DNA of 64,000 nt, taken from assembly GCF_042648505.1 (NCBI RefSeq), contig NZ_JBHRXK010000003.1, positions 248,001 through 312,000 on the forward strand, given 5' to 3'. Position 1 is the first letter of the stretch; the number at the start of each line of letters is the position of its first letter. A program made the translations under genes and the position numbers. Origin of the DNA: Lysobacter_L cavernae. Lineage in GTDB: Bacteria > Pseudomonadota > Gammaproteobacteria > Xanthomonadales > Xanthomonadaceae. Under the pieces are notes generated by a model. It ran no database searches. It was not told where the DNA came from and saw only the letters and a list, made by a program, of their open reading frames with translations. Below are positions 47,315 through 56,777 of this stretch, piece by piece.

Positions 47315-48192
47315 TGCTCCGCCATGTGCTCCACGAAGGCCCGGACCTTGAGCGACAAATGTCTTGAATGCGGGTACACGGCGTAATAGTGGCGTGCGCC
47401 CAACGTGTGGCTCGGCAGTATCCGGATCAATCGGCCGCGCGCGAGATCGGTTTCCACCGTCTTGAGGGTGAAGGCGGCGATGCCCAGGCCGGCCATCACA
47501 GCCGCATGCAGGGCCACGATCGTGTCGACCTTGAGCCACGTGTTGATCGCGATGCGTACCGAGTCGCCACGCGCCGGAACGAGGGTGAGTTCGCGCGCGG
47601 CATTACGCGTCGAATAGTTAAGGAAACGATGCCGGCCAAGCTCGGACGCCCTGCGCGGAAGCCCGTGCCGGGTTATGTAGGCGGGCGCTGCGACCAGGAC
47701 CAGGTCCGACACCGCGAGCGTCCTGGTGACCAGCGAGGTATCTGCCAATGGTTCGCTGATGCGCAGGGCGACATCGAACCGGTTGCCGATCAGGTCGACG
47801 AAACGGTCATCGCAGGACAGATCGATGCGAACGTCCGGATAGCGCTTCTGGAACGCGGGAAGCCAGTTCTCGAGTTCCAGTGTGCCAATCGCCAAGGGAG
47901 CACTGATCCGCAAGATCCCGCTCGGCTGCTTGCCTTCTTCGGCGATGGCGTACATGGCGTGGTCGACGCGATCGAGTATCTCCACGAACAAGGCAAGGCA
48001 ACGCTCGCCGGTGCCGGTCAGTGTCAGGTTGCGCGTGTTGCGGTTGATCAGGCGCGCACCGAGCTCCGTCTCCAACTGCTTGATCTGACGGGACACCGAC
48101 GAGTGGGTGGTGTCCAGGCGTTCGGCGGCGGCGGAAAAGCCATTGGCCTCCACCACCGCCCGAAACGCCCGCATGGCCTGAAGTTTGTCCAT
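47290..48192 (-). CDS. LysR-family transcription regulator
   Basis: A 300-residue regulator of the CrgA/DmlR branch: HTH MDKLQAMRAFRAVVEANGFSAAAERLDTTHSSVSRQIKQLE, then PSGILRISAPLAIGTLELENWLPAFQKRYPDVRIDL. It follows the isochorismatase-fold gene on the same strand by 46 nt, so the two could be one unit with the regulator controlling the enzyme. Inducer unknown. Confidence 0.88.
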   Translation of the reverse strand: MDKLQAMRAFRAVVEANGFSAAAERLDTTHSSVSRQIKQLETELGARLINRNTRNLTLTGTGERCLALFVEILDRVDHAMYAIAEEGKQPSGILRISAPLAIGTLELENWLPAFQKRYPDVRIDLSCDDRFVDLIGNRFDVALRISEPLADTSLVTRTLAVSDLVLVAAPAYITRHGLPRRASELGRHRFLNYSTRNAARELTLVPARGDSVRIAINTWLKVDTIVALHAAVMAGLGIAAFTLKTVETDLARGRLIRILPSHTLGARHYYAVYPHSRHLSLKVRAFVEHMAEHYRTSAGA

Positions 48193-48238
48193 GCAGCCTC
48201 AGCGCCAGTGCACGCCGCGCAGGGCGAATGAGGTGGGG

Positions 48239-48922
48239 TTATCGCAGCGGCAGCGACACGATCTGCGAAACAGTAAGCACATCGCCAAAGGTGTCCTCGA
48301 TCTCCGCAAGGGAGGATCGGTGCAGTGTGTCCTGGTCAATGGTATCGCCATTCGCGCGGGTGATGGTGCGGGTAGCCGATGCATCGGATGCGACGATCAC
48401 CTGCAAGCCATTGGGCACGGCGTCGCGGGCGGCGCCGGCCACGCAGGCATGTGTCATCAGCCCGGCGATGATCACCGTCTTGATATGGACGGTCTTGAGT
48501 TGCTCGGCCAGATCGGTGCCGGCGAACACGCTGACTGTCTGCTTCTGTACCACGGCATCGCCCGGCCGCGGTTGCATGTCTGGATGAAACTTTACCGTCT
48601 CGCCGTCGATTGCAAATACCGGCGAGCCGGCCGGCGCCACGTGCTGCACGTGATACACGGGGATGTCGGCCTTGTCCGCGAATGTAATCAGACGTCGGGT
48701 GTTGGCCAGTGCAGCAGCGCCATCCGAAATCGGCATCGCACCGGTGAAGTACTCGTTCTGGAAATCAATCACGATGAGCGCGGTCGCCTTCGGGTCGATG
48801 TGATCGGCTATAACGGCGCCCGCCATCGAACGGATGGTCGGGTGTGGGCCAGACGTGCTGGCGCCAGCGATGCTGGTTGCGGTGATGGCAAGCGCGGCAA
48901 TGAGACTGGGGACGATCTTCAT
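48239..48922 (-). CDS. Secreted isochorismatase-family (cysteine hydrolase) protein
   Basis: A 227-residue protein with an N-terminal signal sequence (SLIAALAITATSIAGAST) and an isochorismatase fold. The catalytic triad is Asp53 in LIVIDFQNEYF, Lys127 in VVQKQTVSVF and Cys160 in LMTHACVAGAARDA. Family members hydrolyse amides or vinyl ethers. A periplasmic location is uncommon for the family. The start at 48922 is set by the signal peptide; upstream sequence in the frame is a shadow. Confidence 0.82.
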   Translation of the reverse strand: MKIVPSLIAALAITATSIAGASTSGPHPTIRSMAGAVIADHIDPKATALIVIDFQNEYFTGAMPISDGAAALANTRRLITFADKADIPVYHVQHVAPAGSPVFAIDGETVKFHPDMQPRPGDAVVQKQTVSVFAGTDLAEQLKTVHIKTVIIAGLMTHACVAGAARDAVPNGLQVIVASDASATRTITRANGDTIDQDTLHRSSLAEIEDTFGDVLTVSQIVSLPLR

Positions 48923-49092
48923 GATGCAGCTCTCTGCAGTAGTGTCGGGGCGCGCAGGATAGGAGGCCGGTCGTGCACGAACCACGCCGGAGCGGTTACA
49001 GGTCCTGTGCGCGAATCGCACAGACGCCTGCTGCGGATGTGCCGATAAGCGAACAGACTGTCCCGGCCCGTGCCCCCACGCGGAGTTCGCCC

Positions 49093-49191
49093 ATGAACAT
49101 TGTCCTGATTGGCGCCACCGGCGTTGTCGGCTCGGCCTGCTCAACGAAGGCCGTCGGCGCCGACGGCGACGCGCTCGAAACAGTCGGGTGA
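49093..49191 (+). pseudogene. Remnant of an NAD(P)-binding (NmrA/SDR-like) protein gene
   Basis: The reading MNIVLIGATGVVGSA is the classic Rossmann start (GATGxxG) of atypical short-chain dehydrogenases. After 15 residues the frame is lost: adding one base after GCC would continue as LLNEGRR, as in relatives. It stops at 49191, where the DUF72 gene ends 5 nt further on. More than 80% of the gene is missing, so this is a decayed 5' fragment. Confidence 0.65.
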
Positions 49192-49195
49192 CGGC

Positions 49196-50020
49196 TCAGC
49201 CGCTCAGCCGTTGGATCAGCGCCATCGCCGCGGCCGGGTTGCGCTCCTTCGCGGCGCTGATGAAATAGACGAACACGTCGCGGTGCGCAGCCGTCGGCAT
49301 GGCCGGCGGCGCCAGCCGGGACAGGTCGTCGGGCTCGCCACCGTGCGCCCAGAGCTTGGCGCGTGCGACCCATTGCGCCAGGGCATCGCCGCTGTAGCCG
49401 GTCGCGATAGTGCTGTGTGAGCGCATCAGCCGCGCATAGACGAAGTCGGCGGTGACATCGGCGAACGACGGGTAGTCCATCGAGTCAGTGAACACCGTGG
49501 CCATGCCGTGCTGGCGCGCGAGCGCGAGGTAGTCGGCATCGACGAAGGCCGGGTCGCGCACGTCCAGCACATGGCGCTGGACGCGAGCATCCAGCGTCTT
49601 CGGCAATAGATCCAGGAACGCGGAGAAATCGTCGCGGTCAATCCGTAGGCCGGCATCGAACTGCCACACGATCGGCCCAAGGCGATCGCCGAGCGCGGCG
49701 ATGCCGCCGAGAAAATCGTCGACCTGGCCGCCGGTTTTGGCAAGCGAGCGCGACTGCATGATCCGCATCGGCGCCTTGGCCGAGAACACGAAACCGGCCG
49801 GAGTCTCCGCGGCCCACTTGGCGTAGGTGGCCGGCTTCTGCGCGCCGTAGTAGGTGCCGTTGATCTCGATGCTGGTGAGCTGACGGCTGGCGAACTCCAG
49901 CTCGCGCCGCTGTACCAGGCCCTTGGGGTAGAAGTTGTCGCGCCACGGCGCGTAAGTCCAACCGCCGATGCCGACGCGGATGCCGTCAATGGGCTGGGGA
50001 GCATTGGAGAACAGGTCCAT
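49196..50020 (-). CDS. DUF72 (YecE) family protein
   Basis: A 274-residue TIM-barrel protein of the DUF72/YecE family: IRVGIGGWTYAPWRDNFYPKGL, LTSIEINGTYYGAQKPATYAKWAAETPAGFVFSAKAP, LGPIVWQFDAG and RHVLDVRDPAFVDADYLALARQHGMATVFTD. Function unknown. The N-terminal METSNAPQP-like lead-in is short. It neighbours a decayed dehydrogenase fragment. The 231-nt gap to the GFA gene on the opposite strand shows no other gene. Confidence 0.88.
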   Translation of the reverse strand: MDLFSNAPQPIDGIRVGIGGWTYAPWRDNFYPKGLVQRRELEFASRQLTSIEINGTYYGAQKPATYAKWAAETPAGFVFSAKAPMRIMQSRSLAKTGGQVDDFLGGIAALGDRLGPIVWQFDAGLRIDRDDFSAFLDLLPKTLDARVQRHVLDVRDPAFVDADYLALARQHGMATVFTDSMDYPSFADVTADFVYARLMRSHSTIATGYSGDALAQWVARAKLWAHGGEPDDLSRLAPPAMPTAAHRDVFVYFISAAKERNPAAAMALIQRLSG

Positions 50021-50251
50021 CGATCAGTCCTTTGTGCTTCCCTTTGTTTACGGAAACCCGATGCGCGGCACAACCAGTCGATCATGGCGGGGCATCGCGG
50101 TGGCTCAGGGTCGGGATCACGGTGCTGCCCTGCCGTGGTGAGCTGCAGGCATGGCAGTGTCCTGCGGCGGGAGCGGTGCAAGAATAACGTGGTCAGGTTA
50201 AGACGCAGTCGCTGCGGCACAATGGCCCGTAGCTACCAGAGGAAGACGGAC

Positions 50252-50602
50252 ATGGCGCATTACACCGGCGGTTGTCATTGCGGACGCGTGGCTTTCGAGG
50301 TTGATGGCGAGATCGAGCAGGTGCTCGACTGCAATTGTTCGCTGTGCCTCAAGCGTGGCGGCCTGCTGTGGTTCGTGCCACGCGAGGCATTCACGCTGAA
50401 GACGCCGGAGTCGAACCACGGCACCTACCGCTTCAACACGCACCGGCTTGCACACCATTTCTGCCCCGAGTGCGGCGTCGCCTCCTTCAGCGAGGGCAGC
50501 AAGCCCGACGGTTCGCCGATGGTCGCGATCAACGTGCGCAGCCTCGACGGCATCGATCTTGGCACGTTGCAGGTGGTGCCATTCGATGGACGCAGCAGGT
50601 AA
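50252..50602 (+). CDS. GFA/CENP-V family zinc protein
   Basis: A 116-residue protein with the glutathione-dependent formaldehyde-activating (GFA) fold. Zinc ligand cysteines are Cys8 and Cys10 (GGCHCG), Cys27, Cys29 and Cys32 (CNCSLC), and Cys71 and Cys74 (CPEC). Family members are glutathione or formaldehyde binding in some cases; here function is open. ATG 50252 follows AGAGGAAG at good spacing. Confidence 0.88.
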   Translation: MAHYTGGCHCGRVAFEVDGEIEQVLDCNCSLCLKRGGLLWFVPREAFTLKTPESNHGTYRFNTHRLAHHFCPECGVASFSEGSKPDGSPMVAINVRSLDGIDLGTLQVVPFDGRSR

Positions 50603-50618
50603 CTCGATCGCTCTCTCC

Positions 50619-50835
50619 GTCATTCCCGCATAGGCGGGGATCCAGAGGCTTTGCTTCTCTCGCGAGCGACAGCAACGCTCCTGGATCCCCGCCTTAGCGG
50701 GGTGACGCAGTAGCAAAGGCACTGGATCTGACGATCCCCGGCCATCACGCATGGCGCGATGGCGCTCAGTGCCGCGCGAGCCAATGGCTCGCAAAGCGGC
50801 TCTTCGCCCCCCGCCTTAGCGGGGGGATGACGATC
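50619..50835. repeat. Dispersed repeat, family A (copy 3), compound
   Basis: About 215 bp holding three palindromic segments: TCATTCCCGCATAGGCGGGGA near 50619, GGATCCCCGCCTTAGCGGGG near 50683, and CCCCCCGCCTTAGCGGGGGG near 50807. The core at 50731-50800, read on the minus strand, matches copy 2 over about 70 bp. It fills the gap between the GFA gene and the convergent DUF885 gene. Confidence 0.85.
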
Positions 50836-50871
50836 TGACAAAGCCACGCGCCTTGTGCGTGGGTCAGATCG

Positions 50872-52698
50872 TCACTTGATCGGCTCGTCCAGCATCATCT
50901 CGCGGACGAAGCGCACCGGCGGCGCGCCGTAGGACAGCACCTGATCGTGGTAGGCCTTGGAGTTGAACTTGTCGCCCAGCTTGGCTTCCACCGCCTTGCG
51001 CATGTCGAAGAACTCCTGTGCGCCGACGAAGTAGGTCGGCAGCTGCGCCGAACTCAGCTGCGCGCGCACCCACTTGCCGGCAGCTTCGCGCTCCTGCTGG
51101 AACGCCTGCTGGGTCATCAGTTCCATCGCCTGCTCGCGCGTCCAGTTGTCGACGTGCACGCCCTGGTCGAGGATCGCGTTGGCGATCGTGCGCAGGTAGA
51201 ACTTCAGCTGCACCAGGCGGAACAGCGGGTCGTTGTCCAGGTAGCCGGCGTCGGCGAGCATATCCTCGGTGTAGACCGCCCAGCCTTCGGCGAACAGGCC
51301 CGAGCGCAGCACCGAGCGCAGCGTCGAATGCGACTTCACCGAATGCGCGCCTTCCAGATAATGCCCCGGCATCGCCTCGTGGATCGACAGCAGGTGGATC
51401 ATGCGGTCGTTGTACTCGCGCAGGAACGAATCGACCTGTTCCTTGGACCAGTCGTCCGGGATCGGCGAGATCGCGTAGTAGGTGTCCAGGCCCTTGTCGA
51501 GCGGGCCGGGCGAGTCGCAATAAGCCACCGCCACGCCGCGCTGGAACTCCGGCATCAGGATGATCTTGACCGGGTCGTTCGGCACGGTGACCAGGTCGTG
51601 CTTGCGGGTGAACTCGGTCGCGTCGGCCAGGGTCTGCTTGGCGAAATCGACCACCTGATCGCGCGCCGGCTTGTCGGCATAGGCCAGCTCCAGCGCGGCC
51701 TCGATCGCCTTCTGCTGCTGCGCAGGCTGAGGGCTGGTCGGAAGTTCCGGCGCATTCGGCTTGTCCTTGAGCACCGTCTGCGCGATGGCGTACATCTCGT
51801 CGCGCACGCGCTTGAGTTCGGATTCGGCGCGCTGCTTGATCTCCGCGCGCGACAGCGACGAGTTCAACGAGAACTGCAGCTTCTCGTCATACAAGGTCTG
51901 GCCGATGCGGAAGTTGCCCTTGGCATTGGGCACCAGGGTCTTGTCGAGCCACTCCTGCTGCTCGGCCACGGCCTTGCGCAGGCCGGCCACGGCGGCGTCG
52001 AGCTGCTTGCGCTCCTCGCCCTTGAGCTGGCCGGCGTTGGGCACGATGAAGGTGTCGATCAGGCTGAGCACGCCGGCGTTCTGCTTGGCGACGGTTTCGG
52101 CGTGAATCTTCGGCACACGCGCCGGGTCGAGGTTCTCGCGCATCTGCGCGTAGATCGCCGGGATCTTCTGCATGCGCGCGGTCGCCGACTTCAGCCGCTG
52201 CGGCATCGGCGCGAAGTCGCGCGCCATCAGGTTGTAGATCGCGCCACCGGCCAGGCCGCTGTACACCTGCGGATCCCACGCCCAGCCCTGCAAGGTCTCG
52301 ATGTTCCAGATATCGCCGCGCAGCTGGTTGCGCAGGATCGCCGCATCGATCTGGTTCTCGCGCGAGAGCTTGCCGGTGTCGATCGCGTCGAGCTCGCCCT
52401 GCAGCTTCTTGCTGAAGTCGACCAGCTTCTGCCGGCCGGCGGCGCTGAGGTCGTCGACCTCGCGGTCGTAGTCGTGCTTGCCAATCTGGGTGGCGGCGAT
52501 CGGGTTGAGCTGCAGCCAGCCGTCGAGCCAGCGCTGCGAGAGTTCGGTGAGGCTGGCGTCGAGCGCCGGGTCCGACGCGGCGGTCGTGGTCGCCGAAGGT
52601 TCGGCGGCGGTCGGGGCAGGCGTCGTCTGCGGCTGGCAGGCGGCGAGGCTGACGCCGAGCACGGCGATGGCAAGCAGGGAGGGGCGCAACGAACGCAT
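50872..52698 (-). CDS. DUF885 lipoprotein (predicted metallopeptidase)
   Basis: A 608-residue lipoprotein (signal and lipobox LGVSLAAC). A Thr/Pro/Ala-rich linker precedes a mostly helical DUF885 domain. The signature HEAMPGHYLEGAHS (HExxPGH, likely zinc ligands) and the following GLFAEGWAVYTEDML (second metal ligand) are characteristic. Sequences in the family are thought to be zinc carboxypeptidase-like; this is inference. It ends KLGDKFNSKAYHDQVLSYGAPPVRFVREMMLDEPIK, the normal family C-terminus. ATG 52698 is set by the signal peptide. Confidence 0.85.
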   Translation of the reverse strand: MRSLRPSLLAIAVLGVSLAACQPQTTPAPTAAEPSATTTAASDPALDASLTELSQRWLDGWLQLNPIAATQIGKHDYDREVDDLSAAGRQKLVDFSKKLQGELDAIDTGKLSRENQIDAAILRNQLRGDIWNIETLQGWAWDPQVYSGLAGGAIYNLMARDFAPMPQRLKSATARMQKIPAIYAQMRENLDPARVPKIHAETVAKQNAGVLSLIDTFIVPNAGQLKGEERKQLDAAVAGLRKAVAEQQEWLDKTLVPNAKGNFRIGQTLYDEKLQFSLNSSLSRAEIKQRAESELKRVRDEMYAIAQTVLKDKPNAPELPTSPQPAQQQKAIEAALELAYADKPARDQVVDFAKQTLADATEFTRKHDLVTVPNDPVKIILMPEFQRGVAVAYCDSPGPLDKGLDTYYAISPIPDDWSKEQVDSFLREYNDRMIHLLSIHEAMPGHYLEGAHSVKSHSTLRSVLRSGLFAEGWAVYTEDMLADAGYLDNDPLFRLVQLKFYLRTIANAILDQGVHVDNWTREQAMELMTQQAFQQEREAAGKWVRAQLSSAQLPTYFVGAQEFFDMRKAVEAKLGDKFNSKAYHDQVLSYGAPPVRFVREMMLDEPIK

Positions 52699-52852
52699 GG
52701 CAGATCTCGAAACAGGCGGCAGGCCGCGACCCTGCGAGGATATCGTCTCGCCCGCCCTGGCCGCATGGGCCGTTGGTTGAGTCCGGCGGCGATTGTTCTT
52801 GCCGATCTTGTCCGACTGTCTTGTCAAAGACCGCGTCGGCCGCGGCATGCCG

Positions 52853-53671
52853 TCAGGCAATGCGCTGCGGATGGCTGTACACGTTCAGCGAATCGCCACG
52901 GGCGAAGGCAGCCAGGGTCAGTCCGGCGCGGTCGGCGGTGCGGATCGCCAGGTCGGTCGGCGCCGAGATCGCCACGACCAGGCCAATGCCGGCGGTCGCG
53001 GCCTTGTGCACGATTTCGTAGGAGGCGCGCGAGGTGATCACCAGGAAGCCGCTGTCGGGGCGAATCGCCGGGTCGTGGCTGGCGAGCGCGCCGATCAGTT
53101 TATCCAGCGCGTTGTGGCGGCCGACGTCCTCGCGCACCAGCAGCCCACCAGCGTGAGCGAAGCCGGCGGCGTGCACGCCGCCGCTGAGCGCGTTCAAGGG
53201 CTGCTGCTGCGCCAGTGCCGTGAGTGCATCGCGAATGCGCTCTGTCGACACGGCCGGTGATGCGCCCACGTTCGGCACCGGTCGCATCGCTGCCTGCAGC
53301 GATTCGATGCCACACAGGCCGCAGCCGCTGCGTCCTTCCAGACCACGGCGTCGCGCCTGCAGTGCATCGAAGCGGGCCTGCGGGATCGCCGCGTGCAGGG
53401 CGATGCCGTCATCCACGTGCACGGTATCGACCAGGCGGAACTCCTCGCGCGCGGCGACGATGCCCTCGCTGAGGGCGAAGCCCAGCGCGAAGTCTTCCAG
53501 TGATTCGGGCGTGGCCATCATCACCGCGAACGGCTCGCCGTTGTAGAGCAGCGCGACCGGCGCCTCGACGATCACGCGGTCGTCGTGCTCGCTGTGTGCC
53601 GCGCCACGGATGCGCAGCGTTCGCACCGCGCGCAAGGCATCGTTCACGTCTTCGTTCACGTCGTCCGACAT
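52853..53671 (-). CDS. fdhD: Formate dehydrogenase accessory sulfurtransferase FdhD
   Basis: A 272-residue protein that passes sulfur from IscS to the molybdenum cofactor of formate-dehydrogenase-type enzymes. The catalytic CxxC is Cys117-x2-Cys120 (RSGCGLCGIES). GGVHAAGFAHAGGLLVREDVGRHNALDKLIG and VITSRASYEIVHKAATAGI follow. Residues 1-25 are variable. Its start overlaps the small winged-helix gene, and a YdeP-like molybdoenzyme lies beyond it, presumably its client. Confidence 0.93.
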   Translation of the reverse strand: MSDDVNEDVNDALRAVRTLRIRGAAHSEHDDRVIVEAPVALLYNGEPFAVMMATPESLEDFALGFALSEGIVAAREEFRLVDTVHVDDGIALHAAIPQARFDALQARRRGLEGRSGCGLCGIESLQAAMRPVPNVGASPAVSTERIRDALTALAQQQPLNALSGGVHAAGFAHAGGLLVREDVGRHNALDKLIGALASHDPAIRPDSGFLVITSRASYEIVHKAATAGIGLVVAISAPTDLAIRTADRAGLTLAAFARGDSLNVYSHPQRIA

Positions 53672-53881
53672 AGCTGCTTGCCCTTGTCGGTCAGCCACAG
53701 CCGCTGGAGCTCGCCGTCACGGCGTTGCTCGACCAGATCGAGGCCGTCGTAGCGCGGGTCGGTGCCCAGCGCGGTCAGCAGGCGCTGCAGCTCGCTCACG
53801 CCCAGTCCGAGCCGCTTGGCGATGCGGTGGAGCGACTGGCCGTCTTCCTGCGCCAGCAACCGCAGCAGGGCCAGCGCCGTT

Positions 53882-53892
<11 letters not shown>
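53656..53892 (-). CDS. Small winged-helix protein between fdhD and the molybdoenzyme gene
   Basis: A 78-residue protein with a predicted winged helix-turn-helix fold: ALALLRLLAQEDGQSLHRIAKRLGLGVSELQRLLTALG, then a short wing (GLDLVEQRRDGELQRLWLTDKGKQL). It overlaps the molybdoenzyme stop by 11 nt and fdhD by 16 nt, so all three are co-translated. It may be a DNA-binding regulator or a dedicated assembly factor; I know no function for it. Confidence 0.7.
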
Positions 53893-56194
<2,302 letters not shown>

Positions 56195-56777
56195 GGCGAT
56201 GGCAGCGGTGCGTCAGCCGCCATGATAGGCCGATCGCATGGGCTTAGAACCGACGGTTATGTGGGCATGGCCGCCGGTCAGTTGCCGCGTCGCTATTGCA
56301 ATGCACAAATAGCCGGGTCGCCGTTTGGCGGCGCCAGCCCACTGCCCGCGTGATTCCGTCGCATCGCCAGAACCTGTGTCGCAGCCACCGCCGAATGCCC
56401 GGCGCCCGCTGCCTGTGTCGTCTCGCGACAACTGCTGCCTGACACCCTCGTTCTGTAACCATCACGCCCGAAGTCCTGCCGCCATGATCCGCTCCGCCCG
56501 CGACACCACCGTGGACGCCCTTCCCGCATCCGCCACCGAAGCCCGCCGCCTGCGCTGGCTGCAGATCGCCGGTCGCTATCCGTGTACGCCGCGGGCGATG
56601 CCCTGCCTGGGCTGAGCCTGCTCTCCGTTCATCCGTTCGGATCGGCACGCGCGTCGAAGCCACGCCGGCTTTGCGTCTGTCTCCCTCCCACGTGACTGGA
56701 CTCGGTGTGCGCCGCGAGGCGTGCCGTTCCGGACGGACCTTTCTTTTCTTTCCGTTTCTCTCCCCCGGAGTTGCCCG
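56195..56777. other. 583-nt gap before the TonB-dependent receptor
   Basis: It separates the divergent YdeP-like and TonB-receptor genes. It holds one short candidate ORF (56484-56615) and a pyrimidine-rich tract ahead of the receptor start (CCTTTCTTTTCTTTCCG near 56738-56754). The receptor promoter is presumably upstream of the short ORF. Nothing else was recognised. Confidence 0.6.
56484..56615 (+). CDS. Candidate leader peptide before the TonB-dependent receptor
   Basis: A 43-residue ORF reading MIRSARDTTVDALPASATE, then ARRLRWLQIAGRYPC and TPRAMPCLG. The last third has an Arg/Leu-rich block followed by two Cys codons, reminiscent of the Cys-containing attenuator peptides of sulfur genes. 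It has no strong Shine-Dalgarno. It lies 162 nt before the receptor gene, where a translated leader would be expected. It could equally be a chance ORF. Confidence 0.35.
   Translation: MIRSARDTTVDALPASATEARRLRWLQIAGRYPCTPRAMPCLG

Noticed and set aside
50947..53037. Plus-strand open frame of about 700 codons opposite the DUF885 gene
   Set aside because: Antisense shadow with no domain; the opposite strand has a lipoprotein signal and HExxPGH motif.
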